Positions 11,246-21,531 of a DNA stretch of 64,000 nucleotides are shown piece by piece. Source of the DNA: Erinaceus europaeus (lineage: Eukaryota > Chordata > Mammalia > Eulipotyphla > Erinaceidae); NCBI RefSeq assembly GCF_950295315.1, contig NC_080172.1:75877577-75941576 (forward strand). Reading direction: 5' to 3'. A program made the translations under genes and the position numbers. Each line of letters begins with the position of its first letter. Position 1 is the stretch's first letter. The notes beneath the pieces are model-generated. The model was not told the origin of the DNA, did no database searches, and saw nothing but the letters and a program-made list of their open reading frames with translations.

Positions 11246-12892
11246 TGAAATAAAAACTCTGTAATAAACATTTCTTCTAAAAGAAACCTCATCCAGCACT
11301 GCTGTAGGCATTCACCTCCTCCCCTAAGAAATGTACTTTTAAACCACTCCAATAAAAGGTATTTCTTACTAAAACAACTGTCAGGTATATATGAAGACAC
11401 CAGAAAAGTATGAGAACATTTAGTCAAAAAGGAAGATACGTATAAAGGGGAAGGAGTCAGGAAATAATTTATAAAATTTACAGTATGTGGGGGAGGGTGG
11501 GGTACATATCATGAAACTTAAGAAGTCATCCCAGGCAGAAAATGAAAGTAGGTTTCACAGGTTCAAAAGGTTACAACACTGAAAGCATAATGAATCACAA
11601 GAGCAGTGCAAGAGTGCTGGGGTCAGCCACTAATCCTTTAAGGTAAAGTGGGCAGGTGGGCCAATTACATCACACGCTCAGTCTTAAGTCTGAGATACAA
11701 TCTGAATTGCCTCCCTTGTTCCATTCAATACGGCCATTTTATGATCAAGAGGGGTAGACTGAGAATCCCTTATCACTTGGTGAAAAACTTTCCTCTCTGG
11801 CCTGTTACTGACAGGATCCTAGAAGTATTAACCTAAAAGGGATATTAGCCCCCCCCCCTTGACCCCCCGTTTTCTTGTTGGGGGAAAAATGAAACACAGG
11901 AGGGAGGAGCTAAGGCCAAAGTCACACTGCTAATTAGAACCAGAGAGTGGGCTGGGCTCCCCTCCTTGGTGATTATTAAGGGTTATGTAGCTTGGAGTCT
12001 CCTATTAGGATGCTGCTTGGGGAGTTTAACATAGAGATATGATTTATTTGAATTTTAGTACAAATTTTATCAAATATCCAAAGCAGTTACCTGCCACAGG
12101 TCTAGGAAACTAGACACTGAGCAAATAGTTTTAATAGGGTTTAAAATATGGAAAAAAAAAACCAAAAACAACCCACAAGTGGGGTCAGTCAGCAGCTAAA
12201 TCTGCCCAGAAGGTAAACTCTACAACACAGTTTTGCTGCCTACAGCTAGTTCTTTCAAAAGTTATTTCCTCTGTTTTTTTTTTTTTTAATGTTGGTTTTT
12301 ATCTAGGGTAAGGTATGCTAGGTACGCAGAGGAAAATTCCAGAGCTGTGCTCAACCAAAGTTACTAATAATGACTAAGAGCAGGAAGAAGGTGGAACCAC
12401 TGTTTGAAGAAGGGGTTTCTTTCAGACACAGTGCAAGAGAATTGATCGTGTTTGATTATAGGAACGGATTATACATGATATAATACTTACTGATTATACA
12501 AACGGACTTTCAAGATGATCTGTTTTGAGCTACCTTAGTGGGGGGTAGGGTAGGAAAGGGAAAGGATGGGGGAAAGCAGAAAAAGGAGAAAACAATTCCC
12601 CACTCTAACAATTTAAGGAGGTGGCAACTGAGGCGAAAGGCTCCAATATCCCTACATTTCTTTGAATCTGCTTTAGTTTTCTACTCACATGCAAGCATGG
12701 AATTCAGCCAAGAGGGCAGAGGTGCAGTTGGGAGGCCTCCTTACAGGAGGTGCGCCTGCAGGAGGAGGTAAAAGCTCTGCCAAACAGCCAGAGGGCTTTC
12801 CAGTCTGGCCCAATTACCTTCATACTCTGCACAGAAGAGCTACTTGGAGCCTAGCAACCATGAACTGGGTCCCCTTTCAGGTTGTATTAATG
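11246..12892. other. Unassigned intronic DNA
   Basis: About 1.6 kb without lineage SINEs. Features seen are a C run at 11851-11870, A run near 12155 and T run near 12275. An open frame through 12689-13096 is partly Vingi and not a host gene. Confidence 0.45.
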
Positions 12893-13106
12893 TATCGAAC
12901 AGGCCATGGCCGGTGCGCCGCTATGTTCCATCGCTGGGGAGCCAGAGACGACCCGAACTGCCCCTGCGGCTCCAGACAGACTATGACCCACATAGTCAAC
13001 GACTGCCACCTCTCCAGATTCAAAGGAGGTCTCGAAACTTTACATCAGGCTCAACCTGACGCTGTTGACTGGCTACGGAAGAAGGGCAAACGCTAGAAGA
13101 AAAAGA
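12893..13106 (+). mobile_element. Vingi LINE fragment 2 (~214 bp, 3' end)
   Basis: Open frame matching the C-terminus of the copy at 21.5 kb: from YRTGHGRCAAMFHRW through the cysteine motif CPCGSRQTMTHIVNDC to WLRKKGKR and TAG. The tail is AGAAGAAAAAG. A convincing TSD is not seen; at most AATG borders both ends. The motif C-x-C-x7-H-x4-C is intact. It is 5'-truncated. Confidence 0.88.
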
Positions 13107-13424
13107 AATGTGTTGCAATCTAGTCTTCACAGAGCACAAACTAGACAGAGTTGGATTTTGGATTCTTCCTCTGCCCAGCTCCCCCTTCCACCACTCTGCA
13201 GTCCCATCACCCCAGTGGCCACCAGATCAACCTCCTACACTCAGGGAGGCAAGTAGTTGGAGGAGGTCCCAGGCCTTTCTTAGAACCCAGCACTGAAAGT
13301 ACCAGGTGAAGATGGTCAGGAAACCCAATGGGAGGAGGGTCAAGAGGTGAGAATTGCTCTCTGCTGGCAACCTCCTATTCTAAGGTCACCATGACATGTG
13401 GCTCCCTGGTCTGGTGACGTTGCT
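13107..13424. other. Unassigned intronic DNA
   Basis: About 320 bp between the second Vingi fragment and a SINE E. Nothing recognised. Confidence 0.4.
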
Positions 13425-13730
13425 CACTTAGATAGCTTGTTGCTCTGTGATGTGTGTGGCCCAGGATCAAGTCAGGGCCCTGCCACATTGAAGGAAACTT
13501 TGGTGCTGTGCCAGAAATTGAGAGAAGGTGGAGATGGAGAAGGAAAGAGACAGAGAGACACCCAGAGCCTACTTTACCACTTTTGAAGCTTTCCTCCTAC
13601 AGGTGGGGACTGGGGCCTGAGCACTCAACTTGGTGTGCCACCACCCGGCCCCCTGGTGCTGTGGTCTCTATATCTTTCTCTGCTTATATATAAGACAATG
13701 ATGATGACAATGATAATAATAATGCTTCTT
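13425..13730 (+). mobile_element. SINE E, split by SINE B
   Basis: GATAGCTTGTTGCTCTGTGA, GGATCAAGTCAGGGCCCTGC and TTGAAGGAAACTTTGGTGCTG, resuming at 13654 as TGGTGCTGTGGTCTC. Confidence 0.65.
13511..13653 (-). mobile_element. SINE B nested in SINE E
   Basis: Inverted body and head (GTGCCACCACCCGGCCCC). 10-bp TSD TGGTGCTGTG at 13501-13510 and 13654-13663. No long A tail is visible on its 3' side, so the 3' end may be trimmed. Confidence 0.85.
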
Positions 13731-13731
13731 T

Positions 13732-13908
13732 CTTAAGGTTTGCTTATTTATTACTGAGAGTGGGTGAGAGGAGGAGGAGGGGGAGGAGGAGGAGGAGGAA
13801 CCAGAGCACCACTCTGACACATGCAATGCAATGCAATGCCACGGAGAGACTGGGATGTCACTCCTGAGAGTTCAATGCCTCATCCACACTATACCACCTC
13901 CTGGGTCA
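13732..13908 (-). mobile_element. SINE C with (GGA)n and (AATGC)n tracts
   Basis: Inverted C order: ACCAGAGCACCACTCTGACA, then GAGAGTTCAATGCC and CTATACCACCTCCTGGGTC. GGA repeats at 13771-13799 and a short ATGCA array at 13822-13838 interrupt it. Confidence 0.7.
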
Positions 13909-16209
13909 CAACTGCAAAATATGATATCTTGACTCTTGTGTTTCAGCTGATAAACCTGACTTTTCCCAAAGGACACTATAGGGTGCAACATACTTTTATG
14001 TGGACTCTCAACTTTTCTCAATGTTCAAGAGGTATTGTGTGTATAGAGGACTGTAGGGAAGAAAAACTCAGGGGGTCAAATTGCATCTTATTTACAACTC
14101 TCTTGCCTCCTCTGATTACCTTCCTCCATCCAGCCTCCAGTCACCAAGCGCGTGCTGGTACAGACAGGCGTCATAGCAGCATGGTCCCATCAGGCAGATA
14201 AACAAAGAATGCTACCCTGGGCCTGCTCTGGGTTAAGAAGATCTTTAGGTGACAGGTCTCCAGGAATGTGCTTTTAGAGCTCCTATGCCATAGAGGTAAA
14301 TGAAAATACCCCACATTTGCACAACAAGCCCCCAAGCCATTCCTCTAAAGCAAGGGCAAAGTGGAAAAGGGGAAAATGTGATGTACCTAGAAGGAGGAAT
14401 ACTGAGACTTCACTTATAAATCTCTGACCAGATCCAGATAAGAGTAGGAGCAATAAGTAACCTTTATGACTTCTTAGCAGGCCCTTGCAAAGGTGGCCAA
14501 ATCCATCATATTTCACTGTTGGGAAAAGCAGGGAGAACACAGCTAGACAGAAACCAGTTCTGTCTCTTTGGCAACTCAACTCACGATGACTGATACTCAC
14601 AGATGAGATGCAATAGCTTAGATAATGCTAAGCATGTCATTTAAAAAAAAAAAATCTCTGGGTAACTTCAGAATTCATCGTCAGATTACCTTAAAAGGTT
14701 TAAACTTCTGTAAAATAAGAAACTAAGCCACTGGAGCAAAGGAGAGTGTGAGTCCTGAGCACAGCCAGAGTGAAGTCTGCAACAGGAGACACTCAATTTC
14801 TGAAACACGATACGGACTGTTTTTTAAAGGGCTGCAGTGATTCACAGACTGCTTAATTCTAGGACACATTTTTTACATTATGGTCAAATCAAATCATAGT
14901 CTCAATGAATAGCATCTCTTAGAGCTTTGCAGTGCATGACCTACACAAAAACATATGTGATGCACTCAAGAGGAACACAGACACATTTATAAAGCTTGGA
15001 GCAAATTCTGATGCATTGGTCCTGCTGGGTTCGGGTTACACATTTGCGGCACTGAACTACAGTTCTGACAGCCTGTGGGTATAAGAGGAGGAAAAATAAT
15101 ACCTGTCTCCATTCCAACAAACTCTTTGATGACTGCCTCAAGTGACCAGTTGGTTCTACTATTTAGAGTTTTCCCCTCTACCATCATCCTCTGGTTTGCA
15201 AGGAAGTAATGCTATAACCCTGAAGAGACACAAGTCCACCCAAAGGCAACAGGCTGAAATTCTGTGCAATTGGGATTCTCCCCTTGGAATAATGAAGACA
15301 GATGTAGCTTCTAGGAAATAAAGACCTTTAATCCTAACTTGTAACAGGATTTCTCCTTAGAAGTCCTAGTAAAGGTTGTCATAAATCCAAGAAACCAAGT
15401 ATGACAAGGTGGAGTTTTCCTTTCTGTAGTAGGTACCTATTGAATTGTGGCTCTTAAAAACAAAAACAAAAACAGGCACACCCAAATATGGGGAGGCAAA
15501 GGAAGAAGGGAAAGCATATTTCTGCTCAGAAAGTAAACACTTAGAAGCCCTGAATGTCAGTGACACTGGAAAGTAATATATCATCACAGCTCATGGTTCT
15601 GGATGAGCTGCTGAGCAAGCAGGGTAAGTGCTGGAAAGGAAAGGGCAGCCCAGAAAACATGGCCAGGGAGTCAGTCCTAGGTCCTCTTAGAAGATAAACA
15701 CAGGTACACAACAACCATCTATTATTCCCAAATCCAAAACAGTCTAGGAGCTTAAAAATAATAATAACTCATCCACTTGGCAGCAAAACAAATCCAATCT
15801 CATTCAATGGCAAAATGCATAAAGTCATTTATTGCCTGCTTAGCCTAATTGGTGTTGAGTATTCTTATATTTCACTATTGAAATGATGTCTTTGATTAGG
15901 GGTGCTGAACCTAGACCCCTTGGGGGTGTTAGGTAAGTACCACATTACTTTTCTTTAAAACAAAATCCTGAATTTTCAAACACATCTGGTCCCAAGGTTT
16001 CAAATAAAGGGGAACGAATATAAGCCTATATAACAGGATGACGTAAAGTACAAAGGTTACCAAAGGCCTAGAGAGTCAAGTTACCTTCTGTTGTTTCACT
16101 CTAATCAGCTTGCAAGCTAGGCTGCAACATTATTTGGCAACAACGTGCTAGGAGTGGGAAATTTATTACCCTAGTATCCCCAATCACAGGCTAAATTCTG
16201 ATTGCTTAC
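13909..16209. other. SINE-free flank of the 40-bp exon
   Basis: 2.3 kb without any family A-E SINE, directly downstream of the exon on the gene strand. Only short A runs and unremarkable AT-rich sequence seen. Confidence 0.5.
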
Positions 16210-16249
16210 CTTCACATATTCCAGAGTTGGATCCAGAAACTGCTGGTCC
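16210..16249 (-). CDS. BCAR3: BCAR3 second coding exon (40 bp)
   Basis: A 40-bp exon bounded by a good acceptor (tattttctcttttcag) and donor (GAAG|gtaagc) on the minus strand. The first G completes the AG left by the exon at 54495 to give Arg. The remaining 39 bases read DQQFLDPTLEYVK, matching the BCAR3 segment just before the SH2 domain (an LDPTxEYVK core). It ends in phase 0. A long polypyrimidine tract sits directly upstream of the acceptor. The exon is too short to be found as an open frame. The call rests on the combination of splice sites, phase and peptide. The next exon, which should start the approach to the SH2 domain, was not found between 1 and 16209. Confidence 0.9.
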
Positions 16250-16810
16250 CTGAAAAGAGAAAATAAAAATTTGAGAACACATTCTTAGTTTAAAGAAAAT
16301 ACACCCAACATTATTTTACCCTGCTCATTTAGAGTATTAAACTGAGCCCACCTCCCAGATAATACTGCAGACATCTAGGAAGTCAGAGCAAGCACAGATT
16401 CCTTTCATGGTGCATGTTGGATAAAGTGGAGGGCTGGGGGTGGCTAGGATGCCACCGTGACATCAGCTGAGAAGTTCAGACTTTCCCATCACATTCAGCC
16501 TCCAAAGAGTAAGACTATTTGTACATGGTGATTCTAGATTTACCAGGGCATAGAAATTAGTCTGAACTAAGGATCTCAGAGGAGGACCGAAGGTGGGAGT
16601 GAAGCCAGAGGGAAGCCTGACCGTGCAGCACTTTGGACCAGGCAGCTGTGTCACACCCATGTCACAGCACACAGGCTGAGTGGGAGGAGCAGCTGTCCAA
16701 GGTCACCCAGCACCCCAGCTGAGAGAACAGAGCCCCTACCCACCTCCGCTTCCACACCACACTTCTCTTTCTCTGACTCCCACCAGCTCCTGGTGTCCTG
16801 CTGACCTACT
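16250..16810. other. Intron sequence upstream of the 40-bp exon
   Basis: Contains the polypyrimidine tract (minus strand) just above the exon. Otherwise unique. No repeat before the L1 at 16827. Confidence 0.5.
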
Positions 16811-16826
16811 CATTCTAATTTTCTTT

Positions 16827-17168
16827 TTTTTAATTTCTTTATTGGGGAATTAATGTTTTACATTCGACAGTAAATACAATGGTCTGTACATGCATAACAT
16901 TTCCCAGTTTTCCATATAACAGTACAACCCCCACTAGGGTCCTCTGTCATCCATTTTGGACCTGTATTCTCCCCACCCCACCCCACCCCCACACACACCC
17001 CAGAGAGTCTTTTACTTTGGTGCAATATGCCAACTCCAGTCCAGGTTCTACTTGTGTTTTCTCTTCTGATCTTGTTTTCCAACTTCAAACACTATCATCC
17101 CATATTCATCCTTCTGTTTCTGACTTATTTCACCTAGCATGATTGTTTTCAAACTCCATCCAAGAACG
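16827..17168 (-). mobile_element. Short 5'-truncated L1 3' end
   Basis: Inverted hedgehog L1 3' UTR: T run, then TTTATTGGGGAATTAATG, ACATGCATAACATTTCCCAG, ending near CAAACTCCATCCAAGAACG. Perfect 16-bp TSD CATTCTAATTTTCTTT at 16811-16826 and 17169-17184. It is 342 bp long, so strongly 5'-truncated, and has inserted about 0.6 kb from a BCAR3 exon. Confidence 0.9.
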
Positions 17169-17184
17169 CATTCTAATTTTCTTT

Positions 17185-17703
17185 GCTATCCCAGTACTCG
17201 TTGTCTCTCTTCATCTAATGTCTGTTCCTGTCAAACATCATATGCCTTAGGACTGACTGGACAATTCAAAGGAAACAGGAGCAGGAGATGATGAGGATGA
17301 GGATAAGGATGAGGATGCCTCTTCAGCTGAGGATGTAATGCTGCTGCCTTCACAAACTTAAACTTCCAAAAAAAAAAAAATGTCATAGCCAACCACTATG
17401 AAAAGACAGATTGGCTCAGAAACCCGTGAGACTAGTCTCTCAAGGGTTGGGATGGGGATGTCTTCTCATAAGCATAGGAGGCACGGGTCCATCAGAAAGC
17501 AGGGGGTCCCCACAGACACACAACAACCATCACCAAGTGGACCCCACACAGCAAGCTTGGACCACTACCCAAGCTGTGAATGTTGCCAGGAGACTGCAGC
17601 ACTTCTCCCAGAACAGGAGCGTTGAGACCAAGGCCGCACAAGGGCCCCAACTCTGTAGTTGGAGGCAAGACCATCTTGTTCAAGGGAAAACCTAGGCCCA
17701 GAG
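17185..17703. other. Unassigned intronic DNA with GATGAG-rich stretch
   Basis: 17289-17335 is a short purine-rich GATGAG/GAGGAT run. No gene supported. Confidence 0.45.
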
Positions 17704-17848
17704 TTTTGTTTTACTTTGTTTTTTCAAAGCACTATACAACTCTGGCTTGTGGTGGTGGAGGGCAGGCACTGAACCTGCCTGCAAAGTTAGAGCCTCAGGC
17801 ATACAAGTCTTTTGCATAAACACTATGCTATCTCCTCCTCCCTCCCCC
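17704..17848 (-). mobile_element. SINE D
   Basis: AGCCTCAGGCATACAAGTC then TTTTGCATAAACACTATGC and CTATCTCC, the inverted D head. Confidence 0.75.
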
Positions 17849-18153
17849 AAAGTCATTCTTGCCTGGGTTTGACCATCCACTTCCCACTGCATGGAGGGCA
17901 TGAACACGGAAGCAGACTGAAGTTGGAGGTGTTAGTCCCTGTGATGAGATACTGGGTTCTGAAATGAGTGCCTTTGTAGGACCAAAAACCTGAGCAGAGC
18001 TTACTTAAGTTCACTGTCCATGTTATACATCAGTCTTCCAAAGTCTTAACCCAAATCTACTGTCTAAACTGGTGTTGGTTTCACCAGCCATCTGTTCCCA
18101 GAGGGGCAGAGACAAGCTGCTAAGCCGGGTCAGCTCCCCTTTGAGGGCCACTG

Positions 18154-18200
<47 letters not shown>

Positions 18201-18531
18201 ACACACCGGCTTCCCTCCCCTCCTCTCTGGCTACACATACACACTCAGACACTGTGTCATCAAGTTTTGCTTCTGCAGAACATCCAGCTAATGACTAAAA
18301 ACTGCCAACAGCACTTTGGCTATGCATCCTGTAAGTTCTCAAAAATGTTTTCCTGATGAATTAACATGTTATGCTTTTAGGAGACAGCCTTATACTTGTC
18401 TAGCTTAGTGGTCTAATCCTGTGAATGCAAAGGATGTTAGAACCACTAAATTATTGTTTATTATATTATTCAAGTTTCTTATGCACATCTTGAAATGGAC
18501 ATTATATTCATAATGCATTATCTTTTTACAG
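17849..18531. other. Unassigned intronic DNA
   Basis: Nothing recognised except the TATC array inside it. Confidence 0.4.
18157..18200. repeat. (TATC)11 microsatellite
   Basis: Eleven perfect TATC units. A likely length-polymorphic marker. Confidence 0.98.
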
Positions 18532-18713
18532 TTTATTATTTATTGAATAGAGACAGAGAGGAATCAAGAGGGGAAGGGGAGGCAGAGATGGAGACAGAGA
18601 CCTCACTGCTCTGCTTCACCACTTGTGAAGTTTTCTTCCTGCAGGTGGGGACCAGAGGCTTGAACCCAAGTCGTTGCACACTGTAACATGTATGCTCAGT
18701 TGGCTGAGCCAAA
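18532..18713 (-). mobile_element. SINE B
   Basis: Inverted: AATAGAGACAGAGAGGAATC, CCTGCAGGTGGGGACCAGAG, and GGCTTGAACCC at box B. Confidence 0.85.
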
Positions 18714-19313
18714 CATTTTAATCTATGGATCTCTGCATTCTAGATTACTGAGCAGTATTTGAGGAGGTCCTCAAGTATATCTTCATATCCCCTCATCCTT
18801 TTAAGAAGGGATGAGGAAGAGAATAAAGGAGAATACAATAAAATCAAGTGAGTTTGTTCTAAGTCCAAAAGCTTAAAAAAAAAAATCACTGCCTTGAACA
18901 AAATTAAGATTACATTTAAAGACAGCCAGCCACCTGATCCCATCTAACCAGAAAAACGACATGAGCTAGAAAACATAGCAGTTGGCCCTGCAACCTGCCT
19001 CTAATTTGAAATAGAATATCCCAGAATTCATACAAGGTTGTGCAACAAACACTATTTGAACCACAGATTCCTATTCTCCAACAGAGATCACTAGAAAACA
19101 AACAAGGGAACTTGGCAATGCAAATGGAGAAGTCTTTTAAATATCTTTTTCTTCCTTATGCCAGTTACAAGTTCCTGTCCACATGAACCCATGGTTCTCT
19201 CAACAATGGGAAAGTCTGGCCAGTGGCCGCAACTCCTATACCACCCAGCAGAGCACGAGACACATACAACAGGAGGGCAGCAGGGTGAAACTTGACTCTC
19301 CTGTTACTTCATT
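18714..19313. other. Unassigned intronic DNA
   Basis: AT-rich, no recognised repeat. Confidence 0.4.
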
Positions 19314-19324
19314 CCTGAGTTTAA

Positions 19325-19529
19325 GGTTTTTTTTTTTATTATCTTTATTTATTGGCCAGAGACAGCTAGAAATCAAGAGGGAAGGGGGTGATAGAGAGAG
19401 ACAGAGAGACACCTACAACACTGCTTCACCACTCGCAAAGCTTCTCCCCTGCAGGTGGGGACCGGAGGCTCGAACCCGGGTCCTTGCACATTGTAATACG
19501 TGTGCTCAACCAGGTGCGCCACACGCAGC
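19325..19529 (-). mobile_element. SINE B
   Basis: T run, ATTGGCCAGAGACAGCTAG, GGAGGCTCGAACCCGGGTCC, GTGCGCCACACGCAGCC. 9-bp TSD CCTGAGTTT at 19314-19322 and 19530-19538. Confidence 0.92.
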
Positions 19530-19837
19530 CCTGAGTTTGTTAAGTTTTAAATAACATCATGTTTGTGTTTATGCTAGCTAAATAATTCCTTGCATGTCCT
19601 ACTTTCTTAAGATCATACTGAGGAACGTCTAATTCCCATGACAACCAATAATCTGAATGAATGTGGAAGTAGATTTCTCCCTGGAGCTCAGAAGGAACGC
19701 AGCTACTGACACATAAATGTAAGAACCTGAAGAGAGAAGCCAGCTGCACCACGCAGTTCTTCTAGGCTCTAGAAACTGGGGTAGTAAATGGAGGTTAAGT
19801 TTGTGATGGTTTACTATGGAGCAGAAGAAAATGAATA

Positions 19838-19990
19838 GGGGCCAGGTGGTGGTACACCTGGTTAAGCACACACACTACAGTGCGCAAGGACCCAGGTTCA
19901 AGCTCCTGCTCCCCACCTGCAGAGGGAAAGCCTCATGAGTGGTAAAGCAGGGCTGCAGGTGTCTCTCTGTCTCTTTTTCTCCTTATCTCC
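19838..19990 (+). mobile_element. SINE B, 3'-shortened
   Basis: GGGGCCAGGTGGTGGTACAC head, GGTTCAAGCTCC box B, CT body ending near CCTTATCTCCC without an A tail. Confidence 0.85.
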
Positions 19991-20584
19991 CAGTGCTCAG
20001 ATTTGAGTTTGAATTTTGTCAATAAGTTCTCCTTCCTTCTCAAGTGGGAGTGTTTCTAATCTTGGGAGTGTTTATTACAGCCTTCAAATTATGAATACAC
20101 AAATATTTCCATAAAGTCTGATGAACTGTAACAAACATTTAAGGGATCTTTTCATACCAGCAAAAATTGTTAACTCGGGAAGGCAATTCAGAGAGCAACA
20201 GTGCAAGGCAACTACTCAGACAGAAGTCAAGAGAAATCAATTTTCTCTCACCCTTTGTTCTTCTCCATCACACCTTACCCCAGAAAGCTGCCATTACTCA
20301 TTTGTCTTTTCCAGTAGATCATAAGCTTTCAGAAGGGGCTACTTCTGTCTTCACTAGCAAGACATCCTAAGTGCTAGTAACAGTATTTGTTCAAAGAGAA
20401 TAATGAACAAACAAGGCAATAAAGGACAAACACAAATGTTTAAAGTAACCTTTGTACTGTATCTTCATAGTCCAATAAGGGCTCAGAAAAATCTGACATT
20501 TTTCTACTACAGGACTTTCATTTGTTTAGTACAATAGGTCCAGACAATCTGGAGGTAAATTAATTACACTGCAAATATAAGTCA
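19991..20584. other. Unassigned intronic DNA
   Basis: No repeat or exon recognised. Confidence 0.4.
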
Positions 20585-20596
20585 CAAGAAAAGGAA

Positions 20597-20951
20597 TTTT
20601 TTTTTTTTTTTTCCTCCTCCAGGGTTATTGCTGGGCTTGGCGCCTGCACCATGAATCCACCGCTCCTGGAGGCCATTTTTTTTTTCCCCTTTTGTTGCCC
20701 TTGTTGTAGCTTCGTTGTGGTTATTATTGCCCTTGTTGACGCAATTCGTTGTTGGATAGGACAGAGAGAAATGGAGAGAGGAGGGGAAGACAGAGAAGGG
20801 GAGAGAAAGATAGACACCTGCAGACCTGCTTCACCGCCTGTGAAGCGACTCCCCTGCAGGTGGGGAGCCAGGGGCTCGAACGGGGATCCTTACGCCGGTC
20901 CCTGCGCTTTGCGCCACATGTGCTTAACCCACTGCGCCACCGCCCGACCCC
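20597..20951 (-). mobile_element. SINE A, long form, well preserved
   Basis: Inverted long element from the T run and CCTCCTCCAGGGTTATTGC module to GCGCCACCGCCCGACCC. Perfect 12-bp TSD CAAGAAAAGGAA at 20585-20596 and 20952-20963. Nearly the same sequence as the element ending at 44286. Confidence 0.96.
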
Positions 20952-21037
20952 CAAGAAAAGGAAATTCTTAAGAAAAACAGAGACCTATACAAAACAGATA
21001 CAGTAACAAAGAATTAAGAACATAAAAATGAGATGAG

Positions 21038-21160
21038 GTGGGGCCAGGTGGTGGTGCACCAGGTTAAGCACACATGTAGCGCCTGGGGTCAAACAAGTAA
21101 GTAAAATATTAATATTATTAATATTAATTATTAATATTAATATCTAATTAATATCATTAG
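21038..21160 (+). mobile_element. SINE B head fragment followed by AT repeat
   Basis: Only the GGGGCCAGGTGGTGGTGCAC head to CACACATGTAGC is present, then an ATTAATATT-type tandem repeat (21102-21160). The body is missing. Confidence 0.7.
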
Positions 21161-21519
21161 AGGTGAGGGAACAACAAGTCAAGAGGAAAAGCAAGAAGGA
21201 GAAGTCTACACAAGGGAGCAGATGCAGGTTGTGCTGGTGTCCTGCCTGAGGCCTGACCCCTCAGACTGGGACTACACCTCCACCACTCACTGAAGCAAGA
21301 ATGGACTAACAAGAGCTGCAACCTTTGACAAAGGGAACCAAGAAGGAAATCTACTGTTCTGCCAGAAATGCTGATGGAAAAGTAATGGCAGTAATAGTAA
21401 ACTCTATGAATCTGTAACCACAGGTCAGCCTCCACAGTGGTTGGGGATTCAAATGGATACTGTCTGCTTTGATAGAAGAGATCTAAAGCTGAGAAAGCGT
21501 CTGGGTTGCTGGTGCCCAT
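21161..21519. other. Unassigned intronic DNA
   Basis: About 360 bp before the Vingi TSD. No repeat recognised. Confidence 0.4.
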
Positions 21520-21531
21520 TAGTAAGAGAAC

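Larger units (their letters stand above)
1..16209 (-). other. BCAR3: BCAR3 downstream intron (part)
   Basis: Sequence downstream of the 40-bp exon on the minus strand. The SH2-domain exons of BCAR3 should follow, but no minus-strand peptide resembling an SH2 core was seen, so they are presumably outside the window. Confidence 0.65.

Noticed and set aside
17281..17340. GATGAG-rich stretch resembling an acidic protein tail (HMG-like pseudogene)
   Set aside because: Too short, no flanking homology or poly(A)/TSD pair that I could confirm.
18157..18200. Regularly spaced short repeats as a CRISPR-like array
   Set aside because: Simple TATC microsatellite with no spacers. The window is mammalian nuclear DNA.
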